Assembly: GCA_910587955.1 (NCBI GenBank)
Contig: CAJUNN010000024.1
Span: 1-38,171 of the forward strand
Origin: an uncultured Lachnospiraceae bacterium
GTDB lineage: Bacteria; Bacillota; Clostridia; Lachnospirales; Lachnospiraceae
DNA length: 38,171 nucleotides
Reading direction: 5' to 3'
Shown here: positions 8,183-16,941 of the stretch, piece by piece
Layout: every line of letters begins with the position of its first letter
Numbering within the stretch: position 1 is the first letter of the stretch
The notes under the pieces: generated by a model
The model's database searches: none
What the model was told of the DNA's origin: nothing
What the model saw: the letters and a program-made list of their open reading frames with translations, nothing else
Translations under genes and position numbers: made by a program

Positions 8183-9307
8183 TTATTCTTCTGTTCCGGC
8201 CTCGTCGTCATAGTCCTCATAATCTACGTCAGCCACATCCTCATAGACGTCATCTGCATAATTCTGAAGGGCTTTCATGCTCAGGCTGATCTTCCTGTCT
8301 TCCTCGTTGAAGTCTACCACCTTAGCCTCAATCTCCTGGCCGATAGAAAGAACATCGCTGGGCTTCTCCACATGCTCCCTGGAAATCTGGGACACATGAA
8401 GCAGCGCGTCAACTCCCGGCTCCAGCTCAACGAAGGCGCCGAAATCCGTCATTCTTGCAACTCTTCCCACGACAATGTTGTCAACCGCATATTTGTAGGC
8501 GGCATCCAGCCAGGGATTCTGATCCTCAAACTTCAGGCTCAGTGCAATCTTAGTCTCACGGATATCCTTGATCAGAACCGTGATGGTCTCTCCCACCTTA
8601 AACACTTTCTTCGGATTCTCCACTCTTCCCCAGGACATCTCAGAGATATGAAGCAGTCCGTCTGCACCGCCCAGATCCACGAACGCACCGAAATCCGTCA
8701 CGTTCTTAATTACGCCGTCTACCACATCGCCCACCTGAATTCTCTCAAAGAGGGCTTTCTGCATTTCTGCCTTCTGGGCCAGAATCAGCTGCTTGCGGTT
8801 GCCGATGATGCGGCCTCTTCTGGGATTGAATTCCGTAATCAGGAAGCTGATCTCCTGGCCGTCATACTTGGCCAGATTTTTCTCGTAGGTATCGGAGACC
8901 AGGCTTGCAGGGATAAAGATCCGGGACTCGTCCATGACAACGCTTAAGCCGCCGTCCAGCACCTGGGTTACAGGAGCGGTCAGAACCTCTTCGTTCTCAA
9001 AAGCTTCTTTCAGCCGCTTGCTGCCCTTCTCAGCCGCCAGCCGCTTGTAGGTCAGAAGGACCTGTCCTTCTCCGTCATTGACTTTGAGCACCTTGACTTC
9101 CATGGTGTCTCCCACGGAAACGCAGGTTGTCAGATCCACCGGCGTGTTGCTGTACTCGTTCTTGGTAAGGATACCGTCCGATTTATAGCCTATGTTTAAA
9201 ATGATCTCATCTTCTTTGACATCAATAACAGTGCCTTCGACAACCTCTCCATTCCTTATTGTTTTTAATGAATCTTCAAGCATCTGTTCAAAACTTAATT
9301 CCGACAT
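8183..9307 (-). CDS. rpsA: 30S ribosomal protein S1-like protein with four S1 domains
   Basis: The 374-residue product contains four S1/OB-fold RNA-binding repeats, about residues 10-85, 95-175, 190-260 and 275-345. The last two carry the classic patterns VTDFGAFVDLGGADGLLHISEMS and MTDFGAFVELEPGVDALLHVSQIS. A strongly acidic tail (DVYEDVADVDYEDYDDE) closes it. The protein should bind mRNA at the ribosome or stabilise transcripts. The start is the ATG at 9305-9307 (MSELSFEQML), nine bases after AGGAGG; an upstream in-frame start at 9325 lacks that spacing. The start lies inside ispH in a different frame, overlapping it by 20 bases. Several Clostridia have IspH and S1 as one fused protein; here they are separate. 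Confidence 0.95.
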   Translation of the reverse strand: MSELSFEQMLEDSLKTIRNGEVVEGTVIDVKEDEIILNIGYKSDGILTKNEYSNTPVDLTTCVSVGDTMEVKVLKVNDGEGQVLLTYKRLAAEKGSKRLKEAFENEEVLTAPVTQVLDGGLSVVMDESRIFIPASLVSDTYEKNLAKYDGQEISFLITEFNPRRGRIIGNRKQLILAQKAEMQKALFERIQVGDVVDGVIKNVTDFGAFVDLGGADGLLHISEMSWGRVENPKKVFKVGETITVLIKDIRETKIALSLKFEDQNPWLDAAYKYAVDNIVVGRVARMTDFGAFVELEPGVDALLHVSQISREHVEKPSDVLSIGQEIEAKVVDFNEEDRKISLSMKALQNYADDVYEDVADVDYEDYDDEAGTEE

Positions 9308-10139
9308 GTTTTTGAACCTCCTCAATAATTTTGTTTGGGGTCGAAGCCCCTGCGGTAATACCTACGCAACGAATGGACTGCGATGTCTTCAGATCCAAAT
9401 CATCAAGTGACTGTATATAGTAAGTATTTTCACATTCTCTTTTACATATTTCAAATAGCTTCTGCGTGTTGGAGCTGTGTTTTCCGCCGATCACAATCAT
9501 GGCGTCTGCTTGGGATGCAATCTGCCTGGCCTCCGTCTGACGCTCCTCCGTAGCACTACAGATCGTATTTAAAACAATTATATCATACCCCTTTTTTAAA
9601 ATAATTTCAACTAAATCTTTAAATTTATTGTTGTTAAATGTCGTTTGGGATACAATGCAGAGCTTTTCAGAAGAGCTGACTGTTAAATTCTGGGCCTCCT
9701 GTACAGATTCTACCACATAAGAAGGCTTCCGGCACCAGCCCCGGATGCCCTCCACTTCCGGGTGGGCCGCATTCCCAATGATAATTATGGTTCTCCCCTG
9801 GGCTTCCTGCTTTTCTACAATGCGGTGGATTTTCCGCACAAAAGGACAGGTAGCATCCACCAGGCGGATGCCGCGCTCCTTAAGAAGCTCATAAATCCGC
9901 CTTCCCACGCCGTGGGCCCGGATAATTACCGTACCTTCCGTAAGGTTTTGAAGCTCTTCCAAAGTGTTTAGGACACGGACACCTTTTTGCTCCAGCTCCC
10001 GTACTACAGTCTCATTGTGGACGATGGGACCGTAAGTGTAGATGGGGACGGCGCCTTCCTGTATCTGCGTGCGGACAGTATCCACCGCCCTCTTAACACC
10101 GAAACAGAAGCCAGCTGTTTTTGCAAGTTTCACTTCCAT
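9288..10139 (-). CDS. ispH: 4-hydroxy-3-methylbut-2-enyl diphosphate reductase IspH
   Basis: The 283-residue enzyme carries out the last step of the MEP isoprenoid pathway, reducing HMBPP to IPP and DMAPP. Three conserved cysteines that bind the Fe-S cluster are visible in AGFCFGVKRAVD (about residue 12), DATCPFVRKIH (about residue 96) and NTICSATEERQ (about residue 194). The His and Glu residues in IRAHGVG, AHPEVEGIRGW and GGKHSSNT also match. Length is standard for IspH alone. The ATG at 10139 has AAGGAA upstream, 16 bases after cmk. The 3' end overlaps the S1-like gene out of frame, which would couple translation of the two. Confidence 0.97.
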   Translation of the reverse strand: MEVKLAKTAGFCFGVKRAVDTVRTQIQEGAVPIYTYGPIVHNETVVRELEQKGVRVLNTLEELQNLTEGTVIIRAHGVGRRIYELLKERGIRLVDATCPFVRKIHRIVEKQEAQGRTIIIIGNAAHPEVEGIRGWCRKPSYVVESVQEAQNLTVSSSEKLCIVSQTTFNNNKFKDLVEIILKKGYDIIVLNTICSATEERQTEARQIASQADAMIVIGGKHSSNTQKLFEICKRECENTYYIQSLDDLDLKTSQSIRCVGITAGASTPNKIIEEVQKHVGIKF

Positions 10140-10155
10140 AGAACAATTCCTTTCT

Positions 10156-10812
10156 CTAGTTCACCAGGGCAAGAATGTTCTCTACCACCTGGGCGATGGT
10201 CAAATCCGAAGAATCCAGAAGCACGGCGTCCTCTGCCTGGCGCAGAGGAGAATGTTCCCTGGTCATATCCTGGTGATCCCGCTTCCTGATGTCGGCTTCT
10301 ATAACCTCCAGATCGCAGGCTTCCCCCTTGGCCGTCAATTCGTCATACCGGCGCTTTGCCCTGCAGGCGGCAGACGCAGTCAGATAAATCTTTACATCGG
10401 CATGGGGAAGTACGCAGGTGCCGATGTCCCTTCCATCCATCACCACATTTTCCCTGTCCGCCAGAAGCCTCTGCAGCTCCACCAGCTTTTCCCGCACATC
10501 CGGATTGGCAGAGGATGCGGAGGCCATATTCCCCACCTCCTCGGTACGCAAAAGGGAAGTAACGTTTTCCCCGTCAAGAAGTACCTGCTGGAGGCCGTCC
10601 CGGTAAGCAATGGTAATATCTGCTTTCTGGCTGGCTGCGCTGATTTCCTCCGGGCTGTCCGCCGGAATTCCCCTGCGCAGCAGATACAAAGCCATAGCCC
10701 GGTACATGGCTCCCGTGTCCACATAGATAAATCCCAGCCGTTTGGCAATTTCCTTTGCAATGGTGCTTTTTCCGGCTCCTGCCGGTCCGTCAATCGCAAT
10801 CTGATAGCTCAT
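10156..10812 (-). CDS. cmk: Cytidylate kinase
   Basis: The 218-residue P-loop kinase phosphorylates CMP and dCMP with ATP. It begins SYQIAIDGPAGAGKSTIAKE, the characteristic Cmk P-loop. It contains YVDTGAMYRAMAL, VVMDGRDIGTCVLP and the lid region SAACRAKRRYDEL. The start at 10810-10812 has AGGAG eight bases upstream; the longer frame reaching 10989 runs back into the preceding gene and lacks conserved sequence. cmk next to ispH and S1 is a known Clostridia arrangement. An 82-base gap separates it from the upstream flavoprotein gene. Confidence 0.97.
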   Translation of the reverse strand: MSYQIAIDGPAGAGKSTIAKEIAKRLGFIYVDTGAMYRAMALYLLRRGIPADSPEEISAASQKADITIAYRDGLQQVLLDGENVTSLLRTEEVGNMASASSANPDVREKLVELQRLLADRENVVMDGRDIGTCVLPHADVKIYLTASAACRAKRRYDELTAKGEACDLEVIEADIRKRDHQDMTREHSPLRQAEDAVLLDSSDLTIAQVVENILALVN

Positions 10813-10894
10813 AATCGTTACTCCTGTCCTTTCGTATGCAGACTCTGCAAACATCCATCCGTCACCCTCATTTTCTCCTTCATCCGCAAAAATA

Positions 10895-12121
10895 TCAGAT
10901 TCCATTCCCTGCCGCATACCCCGTAGACCAGGCAATCTGAAGATTAAAACCCCCTGTCTCCGCATCCAGATCCAGAACTTCGCCGGCAAAATAGAGCCCG
11001 GAGACCCGTTTGGATTCCATCGTAGAAGGCCGTATCTCTTTAACGGATATTCCGCCTTTTGTGATAATTGCCTCCGAAAATCCCCGAAGCCCTGTAATGG
11101 TCATCTCCAGGTTCTTGATCCGGTCAATGAAGCGTCTCCGCTCTTCCCTGGAAATATCGTGTATCTTCTTATCCGGATGAATCCCGCTAAGTGCCACCAT
11201 CACCGGCTTAAGCTTTGAGGGGAAAAGGCTTCCCGCCACATTTTTAAAGCTCTTATTTGCATGTTCCCCGAACTCCCGGAGAATTCTTTGTTCCAGCTGC
11301 TCCGGGCTTAAAGCCGGTTTTAAATCTACTGCAAGCTTCAGCTCCTGTCCGGCCGCCCGCTCCCCCACATGGCTGCTGGCTGTCAGGATTACCGGACCGC
11401 TGACGCCGAAATGGGTAAAAAGCATCTCCCCGAAAGCCCGGTACAGCTCCTTTTTTCCATCCAGAATGCGGACTTCTACATTTTTCAGGGAAAGTCCCTG
11501 AAGTTCCTTAAAAAAATCCTCCCGTACCTGAAAGGGAACCAGTGCCGGCAGGCAGGGTGTCACCGTATGGCCCAGCTCCCTCGCAAAGCGGTATCCATCC
11601 CCGGTAGATCCGGTACTGGGATAGGACAGCCCGCCGGTGGCCACAATCACTGCATCCCCCATGAAAGCCTTCCCATCTCTCAGAAGAATGCCGGTAATCT
11701 GTCCTCCCTCTTCCGTCAGTCTTTCCACTTCTGCATGGAGATAGACCCGGACGCCTGCCCGTTTCATCCGTTTTTTCAAAGCATCAATGATATCCGCCGC
11801 CCGATCGGACAAAGGAAACACCCGCCCGCCCCGCTCTACCTTTAAGGGGACTCCCGCCTCCTCAAAAAAGCGCCGGGCGTCCTCATTGGTAAACCCGTAA
11901 AATGCACTGTACAGGAAACGGGCATTGGTCCGCACACTGTCAAACAAAGCGTCCATATCACAGGCGTTTGTCAGATTGCAGCGCCCTTTTCCCGTAATAT
12001 AAAGCTTTTTTCCCAGCTTTTCATTTTTTTCAAACAGGCTCACCGCATGGCCGTTCTCCGCTGCGCATACGGCAGCCATCATGCCTGCGGCCCCGCCGCC
12101 CACCACCAAAACCCGGCTCAT
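10895..12121 (-). CDS. BaiN/HI0933-family FAD-dependent oxidoreductase
   Basis: The 408-residue flavoprotein opens with the FAD-binding Rossmann motif VLVVGGGAAGMMAAVCAAENG. It contains TGKGRCNLTNACD, which is diagnostic of the HI0933/YhiN/BaiN family. Further conserved segments are VIVATGGLSYPSTGSTGDGY, MLFTHFGVSGPVIL and the C-terminal GLYFAGEVLDLDAETGGFNLQ. Members have been linked to bile-acid delta-4 reduction (BaiN), but most have no proven substrate, so only a flavin-dependent redox role is supported. AGGGAGAG lies six bases before the ATG. It follows pilT by 15 bases and precedes cmk. Confidence 0.92.
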   Translation of the reverse strand: MSRVLVVGGGAAGMMAAVCAAENGHAVSLFEKNEKLGKKLYITGKGRCNLTNACDMDALFDSVRTNARFLYSAFYGFTNEDARRFFEEAGVPLKVERGGRVFPLSDRAADIIDALKKRMKRAGVRVYLHAEVERLTEEGGQITGILLRDGKAFMGDAVIVATGGLSYPSTGSTGDGYRFARELGHTVTPCLPALVPFQVREDFFKELQGLSLKNVEVRILDGKKELYRAFGEMLFTHFGVSGPVILTASSHVGERAAGQELKLAVDLKPALSPEQLEQRILREFGEHANKSFKNVAGSLFPSKLKPVMVALSGIHPDKKIHDISREERRRFIDRIKNLEMTITGLRGFSEAIITKGGISVKEIRPSTMESKRVSGLYFAGEVLDLDAETGGFNLQIAWSTGYAAGNGI

Positions 12122-12136
12122 AGACTGCTCTCCCTA

Positions 12137-13189
12137 TTACAGCTTCCGCTTCAGAACCTCGGGATTGACCGCATAAGTCACGGCCGTCTCCGCAGTAATC
12201 TTTTTTTCCTGGTACAGACGCAGAATGCCGCTGTCCATGGTCTGCATTCCGGCATCCGCTCCTGCATAAATGACGTTGTCCATCTGGTGTACCTTTCCCT
12301 CCCGGATTAGATTCTGGATGGCAGGATTCACCACCATAATCTCAAATACAGGCTCCAGTCCTCCTCCGACAGCAGGAAGAAGCTGCTGGGAAACTACGGC
12401 CCGGAGCACCATGGAAAGCTGGATGCGGACCTGGCCCTGCTGGTGTGCAGGAAATACATCTACAATGCGGTCAATGGTTTTGGCCGCCCCCACCGTATGG
12501 AGGGTGGAAAGCAAAAGCTGTCCGGTTTCTGCCGCTGTCAGGGCCGTCTGAATGGTTTCAAAATCCCGCATTTCCCCCAGCAGAATCACGTTGGGACTCT
12601 GACGTAGTGCTGCGCGCAGGGCAGCTCCGTAATTTTCAGTGTCATGTTCAATCTCCCGCTGGCTCACAAGACTTTTCTGGTGGGAATGGATAAATTCAAT
12701 GGGATCTTCGATGGTAATAATGTGGTTGTTCTTCTCCCGGTTAATCCGGTCAATCAGGCACGCCAGCGTGGTAGATTTTCCGCTTCCTGCAGGTCCCGTT
12801 ACCAGAATCATGCCGTTCTTAGTCTCATACAAATCCATCACCGAACTGGGAATGTGCATGGCCTCGCTGTCCGGAAGGCCGAATTTCACAATCCTTATCA
12901 CCGCAGCCAAGGAATTTCTCTGCTTATAGGCATTGCAGCGGAAACGGCCGGAGCCTTGGACGGAAAAGGAAAAATCGTCGTCCCCTCTGTCCAGAAGGGA
13001 CTGGATCTCCCGTCCTGCTATCCGGTAAATCTGCTCAATCAATTCCCGGGAATCCGCCGGCATCAGCCGGCTGTCCAAGATGGGAAAAATGGTTCCGTCT
13101 TTTTTGATACACACCTGGGAACCGGGAATCAGGAAAAGATCCGATCCCTCCATTTTCAAGCTCTTATTTAAAATCTCTCGTATCTGCAT
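12137..13189 (-). CDS. pilT: Type IV pilus retraction ATPase PilT-like
   Basis: The 350-residue product is a GspE/PilT-family secretion ATPase. It shows Walker A GPAGSGKSTTLACLID, the Asp box ITIEDPIEFIH, Walker B NVILLGEMRDFETIQ and the His box LLSTLHTVGAAKTIDR. The N-terminus (GSDLFLIPGSQVCIKKDG) and the short length resemble PilT rather than the longer PilB/GspE assembly ATPases. The start ATG at 13187-13189 (MQIREILNKSL) has GGAGG upstream inside the end of the preceding gene; a longer start at 13276 would lie within that gene. It closes a compact pilus-like operon that has no visible PilB or prepilin peptidase. Confidence 0.92.
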   Translation of the reverse strand: MQIREILNKSLKMEGSDLFLIPGSQVCIKKDGTIFPILDSRLMPADSRELIEQIYRIAGREIQSLLDRGDDDFSFSVQGSGRFRCNAYKQRNSLAAVIRIVKFGLPDSEAMHIPSSVMDLYETKNGMILVTGPAGSGKSTTLACLIDRINREKNNHIITIEDPIEFIHSHQKSLVSQREIEHDTENYGAALRAALRQSPNVILLGEMRDFETIQTALTAAETGQLLLSTLHTVGAAKTIDRIVDVFPAHQQGQVRIQLSMVLRAVVSQQLLPAVGGGLEPVFEIMVVNPAIQNLIREGKVHQMDNVIYAGADAGMQTMDSGILRLYQEKKITAETAVTYAVNPEVLKRKL

Positions 13190-13193
13190 ATGT

Positions 13194-13613
13194 TCACAAT
13201 CCTCCATCCCATATTTCCAGACTCTCATCGGGAGTCCACTCTGACGTATTAACAAGTTTGAAACCAAGAACCGCAAAACGGCCTTTCTGTCCCAAAGCCG
13301 GCGCTGCCAGTTCCATTACAAGCTCCTGCCCTTCTTTCACCTCTTCCGCCAGGACAAAGCTGCCCTCTTGCGGCAGTGTCTGAGCACCGGATAAAAGTCC
13401 GGCGTCCAGATCTGCCAGGCGCTTGGCAAGCCTTCCTTCTGCTTCGTAGTATGCTTCTGCGTTTTCCCGGGCTTTCCGGCTCATTGCGGCATCCGCCCGG
13501 GCGGACACCAGGGACAGGATTCCGAAGGTAGTCAAAGCCAGTACCAGGGCAATCATAATCACCGAAGCCATTCCCACACCTGCGTTGGGACCGGAATATG
13601 TATTTCTGCTCAC
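13194..13613 (-). CDS. Small single-pass pilus-cluster protein (PilX-like, uncertain)
   Basis: The 139-residue product is not recognised from a named family. It has a short Gly/Ser N-terminus, one hydrophobic helix (about residues 14-38, GMASVIMIALVLALTTFGILS), then an AEAYYEAEGRLAKRLADLD segment and a soluble beta-rich C-terminus. That layout is like minor pilins or PilX-type assembly proteins, where a membrane helix is followed by YYxAE sequence. It starts with GTG at 13611-13613, overlapping the upstream stop by four bases, and ends just before pilT. A pilus-associated role is inferred from layout and neighbours only. Confidence 0.6.
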   Translation of the reverse strand: MSRNTYSGPNAGVGMASVIMIALVLALTTFGILSLVSARADAAMSRKARENAEAYYEAEGRLAKRLADLDAGLLSGAQTLPQEGSFVLAEEVKEGQELVMELAAPALGQKGRFAVLGFKLVNTSEWTPDESLEIWDGGL

Positions 13614-14074
13614 ACCGCCCCCTCCTCTCCCGGCACATAGGAAGCCGTCTCTAAATCTGCCACAATCTGTCCGTCGCGGTTTCTCACAACCTTCACCCGG
13701 ATCCGGTACAGGATTCCGGCTTCCTGTTCTTCCCGCAGAAGCCGGGCCTCAATTCCGTAAGCTTTCGTCTCCCCCGGGTTCATTTCCATGTTATCGTCTG
13801 CAAAAGCCTGGAAAAGCTGCCCGGATTCTTTGGAGGCCGCCCGTTCCCATCCGTTCTCCGGGGAAAAAATATCATAAGGATTCTGAGGCGCACTCTTCCA
13901 GCGCTCTATCCAGTCCTGAGCCAGCACCAGTCCCAGGGTTTCCGCCCTGCTGGTCTCGCTGATGGTTCTGGCTTTCACAAAAACCTGAACCAAGACAGCG
14001 GAGGACAGGGAAAAGAACAAAATTACCAGGATCAGCTCTGCCAGCACCGGATTTCTTTTTCCAGATAGTTTCAT
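13610..14074 (-). CDS. Pseudopilin-like protein of the pilus cluster
   Basis: The 154-residue product has a short basic N-terminus (MKLSGKRNPVLAEL) followed at once by a hydrophobic helix (ILVILFFSLSSAVLVQVF) and a soluble domain. A Glu five residues into the mature-like helix start (PVLAE) recalls the invariant Glu5 of type IV pilins, but the usual Gly before the cleavage site is absent (Asn-Pro instead). ARTISETSRAETLGLVLAQDWIERWK resembles the helix-alpha region of minor pseudopilins (GspI/GspJ). ATG at 14074 has AGGGTGAG upstream. The pseudopilin assignment is a structural guess. Confidence 0.6.
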   Translation of the reverse strand: MKLSGKRNPVLAELILVILFFSLSSAVLVQVFVKARTISETSRAETLGLVLAQDWIERWKSAPQNPYDIFSPENGWERAASKESGQLFQAFADDNMEMNPGETKAYGIEARLLREEQEAGILYRIRVKVVRNRDGQIVADLETASYVPGEEGAV

Positions 14075-14083
14075 TGTTTGGGC

Positions 14084-14560
14084 TCACCCTTCCCTTTCCT
14101 GCCGCACATTCAGGTGAATGCCATGCCAGTTTCCCTCGAAATCCAGGATCCGCAAAAACAGAAGTCCCGGATCTTCCTCCTGGAAAACCACCTGGGCAAT
14201 TTCCGTAATGGGCTCTCCGGCTTCCGGGGCAAAGCTGCGTCCCGCCGCCTGATAATTTTCACAGAGGGCGCCGTTGTAGTAGTAGATCAGCGTCTCGTAA
14301 TCCCCAAGCTCGGAGGTTTCTTCCAGCACCAGCACAAAATACCCCTCCCTCTGCTCCAGACGCACGGTTCCGGAATTCATGCGCACCTTATTGGCTACAT
14401 AAAGGCAGGAAGAACGAACGGACGTATTCTCCTCGCTTACAGCAGCCACCTGGCGGTAAACCCTGGCTCCAATTACGACCAGAACCAAGGAGAACAGTGC
14501 AAACATCCCATAGATCAGAAACAACAGCATCCCGTTCATCGGACTTTTTCGTTCCCTCAT
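14084..14560 (-). CDS. DUF4860-like membrane-anchored protein of the pilus cluster
   Basis: The 158-residue product has a short positively charged N-terminus, one hydrophobic helix (about residues 10-32) and a C-terminal domain with alternating hydrophobic strands (CLYVANKVRMNSGTVRL, YFVLVLEE, ETLIYYYNGAL). It resembles DUF4860 proteins that sit in type II secretion/pilus clusters of Clostridia. Function is unknown; minor pilin-like behaviour is plausible from its place between GspF and PilT genes. It starts three bases after the previous gene, with AGGAG eight bases before the ATG. Confidence 0.62.
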   Translation of the reverse strand: MRERKSPMNGMLLFLIYGMFALFSLVLVVIGARVYRQVAAVSEENTSVRSSCLYVANKVRMNSGTVRLEQREGYFVLVLEETSELGDYETLIYYYNGALCENYQAAGRSFAPEAGEPITEIAQVVFQEEDPGLLFLRILDFEGNWHGIHLNVRQEREG

Positions 14561-14563
14561 GGC

Positions 14564-14887
14564 TTATTCTCCTATCCGTCTTACCCGGAATCTGGGCTTT
14601 ACATTATCTGCAAAAACCTCATAGAGGACCAGGTACTCTTCCCGGTCCACCCGGATACCGTAGTTTTCTTCCAGATATTCCAGGCTTTCCGGGTACCTTC
14701 CCTCCACGGCATAGCAGCTTACTACCGCCTGGTTTACGGCCCGGCGCAGAAGCTCCTCCTGTTCCTGGACTGCCGTTTCCTCCATCCTGTGTCCTGCAAA
14801 AAAGAGGAATAAAACGGCGGATGCAAAAATTCCCGGACCCAGAAGCACTCCCATGCCCTTTCGGAGCTTTTCCTGATACCGCTTCAT
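14564..14887 (-). CDS. Small membrane-anchored protein of the pilus cluster
   Basis: The 107-residue product has a basic N-terminus, one hydrophobic helix (about residues 12-30, VLLGPGIFASAVLFLFFAG), and a short soluble domain with LLRRAVNQAVVSCYAVEGRYPESLEYLEENYGI. AVEGRYPESLEYL matches the region of pseudopilins where a Cys/Tyr helix is followed by YP and LxxL, seen in GspG/GspH-like proteins. There is no Glu5. No family is recognised with certainty. It lies 15 bases after gspF. Confidence 0.58.
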   Translation of the reverse strand: MKRYQEKLRKGMGVLLGPGIFASAVLFLFFAGHRMEETAVQEQEELLRRAVNQAVVSCYAVEGRYPESLEYLEENYGIRVDREEYLVLYEVFADNVKPRFRVRRIGE

Positions 14888-14902
14888 ACGTTTCCCCTCC
14901 CG

Positions 14903-15952
14903 TTATCCAATGGATGTCATAATGCTTACCAGGGGAAGCATGACAGACAGAAGGATGCCACCGATAACCAGGGTGAGAACAGCCACCAGCGCAGGCTCTA
15001 TCCAGGAAACCAGATTCTGGATGCCCTCATCTACCTGGGTTTCATAGATGGATGACAGACGGCTCATTACCTGTCCGGTCTGCCCGGTCTCTGTTCCTAC
15101 CTGGATCATTTTCATATGCAGGGGAGCAAAGATACCGGCCTCTTCCAAGGCCAGGGGAAAATCTCCGCTCTCCTCCATCGCTTTCCGGCAGCGTCTGGCT
15201 TTCTCCTTATTCCGTTCGTCCGGCAGAAGCTCCGGAATCAGCTCCAGGGCATTCTCCAGATGGTAGCCGCTGGCAAGGACCATGGAAACTACAGAGGCAA
15301 AACGGTGGGCAGCCTGTTTTTCCATCAGGCGGCGCACCGGCAGGCAAATGCTTCCTGCCATGCGAAGCAAAACATCCCGTCCCCCGAAACTCCAGAGAAG
15401 ATAGAGAACCAGGGCCGCAGCCAAAAGTACCCCAACCACCACTAGCACGGCCCGCCCCAGGAGTACGCCGCCTGAGAGAAGCGTCCCGGCCATGCCGGAC
15501 AGATCCGTCCCCAGACTTTGAAACACCTGGGAAAACACGGGAAGAATCCGGATTACGAGAATTGCAATTACCACAGCCATCATAACAGTAAGCACCAGGG
15601 GATACAAAACGGCGCTCCGCACGGAATTCTGGATTTTATCCTCCCGCTCATAGTAGGAACCCAGGGCTTCCAGCACCTCCTCCAGCTTTCCGGTCATCTC
15701 GCCCACCTGGACCATATAGCACATATAGTCCGGAAAAAGCTCTGATTGCTTCAGCCCTTCATGAAGACTGCCGCCTTCCCGCACATGTGCACAGATGCCT
15801 TCAAAGACTGCTCCGTACTCCGTCTTCTCATAATTCCGGTACAAGACTTCCATGCCGTCGTACAGCGGGATTCCCGACTGGAGAATCATGACCGTCTGCT
15901 GGCAGAACAGTGATACTTCCATAGACGGCAGTTCTTTCTTCTGTCTTTTCAC
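14903..15952 (-). CDS. Type II secretion system F / PilC inner-membrane platform protein
   Basis: The 349-residue protein has two GspF (T2SSF) repeats, about residues 10-130 and 215-335. Characteristic sequences are QQTVMILQSGIPLYDGMEVLY, MVQVGEMTGKLEEVLEALGSYYERE and, in repeat 2, MKMIQVGTETGQTGQVMSRLSSIYE. Three transmembrane segments are present (about 115-140, 160-190 and 315-340). PilC/GspF anchors the pilus motor ATPase at the membrane. The start is GTG at 15950-15952, with GGAGG nine bases upstream. It follows the transglutaminase lipoprotein by 17 bases and begins the pilus-like operon. Confidence 0.9.
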   Translation of the reverse strand: MKRQKKELPSMEVSLFCQQTVMILQSGIPLYDGMEVLYRNYEKTEYGAVFEGICAHVREGGSLHEGLKQSELFPDYMCYMVQVGEMTGKLEEVLEALGSYYEREDKIQNSVRSAVLYPLVLTVMMAVVIAILVIRILPVFSQVFQSLGTDLSGMAGTLLSGGVLLGRAVLVVVGVLLAAALVLYLLWSFGGRDVLLRMAGSICLPVRRLMEKQAAHRFASVVSMVLASGYHLENALELIPELLPDERNKEKARRCRKAMEESGDFPLALEEAGIFAPLHMKMIQVGTETGQTGQVMSRLSSIYETQVDEGIQNLVSWIEPALVAVLTLVIGGILLSVMLPLVSIMTSIG

Positions 15953-15969
15953 CCTTTTCTACCTCCCCT

Positions 15970-16896
15970 TTAATACTCCCGTTCCTGTGTATAATCCGTC
16001 TCCGTGTAGCCGGAATCCGGCCCGAAAGTGGGATCTTTCCAAATCCATTTCCCGTCAATGTAAACCTGGTTCCAGGCGTGATAAATATTTTCCGGTTGTA
16101 CATTTCCGATTACCAGACGGACCGGAATATTCTGAGCCCGCAGCATGGCTGCATAGAGAGCGGAATAATCAAAGCAGATTCCCTTCTTTGCGGCAAGAAT
16201 TTCTTCCAGATCCGGAATGTAGCCCTTTTCCACCGTCTCCGCCTTCTCAGTATCATAGGACAGCAGATTCACAAGGTAATCATAAATCCGCTCCATCTTT
16301 TCCTTGTCTCCGGTCAGTTCCGCGCACAGGTCATAGGAAAGCCGGACCGCTTTCTTTTCGTTGGTATACCAGACGTATTGGCTGGGAAATACAAACACCC
16401 GGTCCGTATCCGGCATGTCTACCGGAATCTGTGTAAAAAAGAGCTGGCTGTAAGTTGTCCCCTCCACGTTTTCAAAAACCTTTATCTCGTAGAGGCCGTT
16501 TCCCATCTGCAGGGGAAAAACCTCATACTCTCCCTCCTTGTTGAGATCGTAGCTGTACGTTTCTTCTTCCAGGATAACCTGGACCTTCAGCCGGGCCTGG
16601 GCCCCTTCACATTTCACCATAATGTAGCCGTCGTCCGTATGGCTTGCATCTACGGTCACGCCGCCCTCTTCTATTACCACCTCTCCGGAAGCTTCCGGCA
16701 TACAGACAGAAATCTCTCCGGTATAGATGGAACCAGGCTCAATCTCCTGCCACGCTTCCTCCGTATTGACAGCAAAAGACCCGGGAGCTTCCGGGGGCTG
16801 CTGACTGTTCCTGCCTTTTTCACCATTCCCGGTTTTTCCGCAGCCGGAAAGAAGACAGACAAGGGCCAAAAGCACGATCTCTTTTCTCAAACCCAT
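15970..16896 (-). CDS. Lipoprotein with transglutaminase-like domain
   Basis: The 308-residue product starts with an export signal and lipobox (LLALVCLLSGCGK, Cys about residue 18), so it should be anchored outside the membrane. The C-terminal half is a transglutaminase-core domain with a visible Cys-His-Asp triad: KKGICFDYSALYAAMLR, IYHAWNQVYIDG and WIWKDPTFGPDSG. Such bacterial domains may act as cysteine peptidases or cross-linking enzymes. The ATG at 16894-16896 has AGGAGG six bases upstream; longer starts add sequence without a signal peptide. Being directly ahead of the pilus-like genes, it may work at the cell surface with them, but that is inference. Confidence 0.85.
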   Translation of the reverse strand: MGLRKEIVLLALVCLLSGCGKTGNGEKGRNSQQPPEAPGSFAVNTEEAWQEIEPGSIYTGEISVCMPEASGEVVIEEGGVTVDASHTDDGYIMVKCEGAQARLKVQVILEEETYSYDLNKEGEYEVFPLQMGNGLYEIKVFENVEGTTYSQLFFTQIPVDMPDTDRVFVFPSQYVWYTNEKKAVRLSYDLCAELTGDKEKMERIYDYLVNLLSYDTEKAETVEKGYIPDLEEILAAKKGICFDYSALYAAMLRAQNIPVRLVIGNVQPENIYHAWNQVYIDGKWIWKDPTFGPDSGYTETDYTQEREY

Positions 16897-16941
16897 GATC
16901 TTCCTCCTGTCTTTCGAATCTGGCTGTTCCTTATGCCGAAA

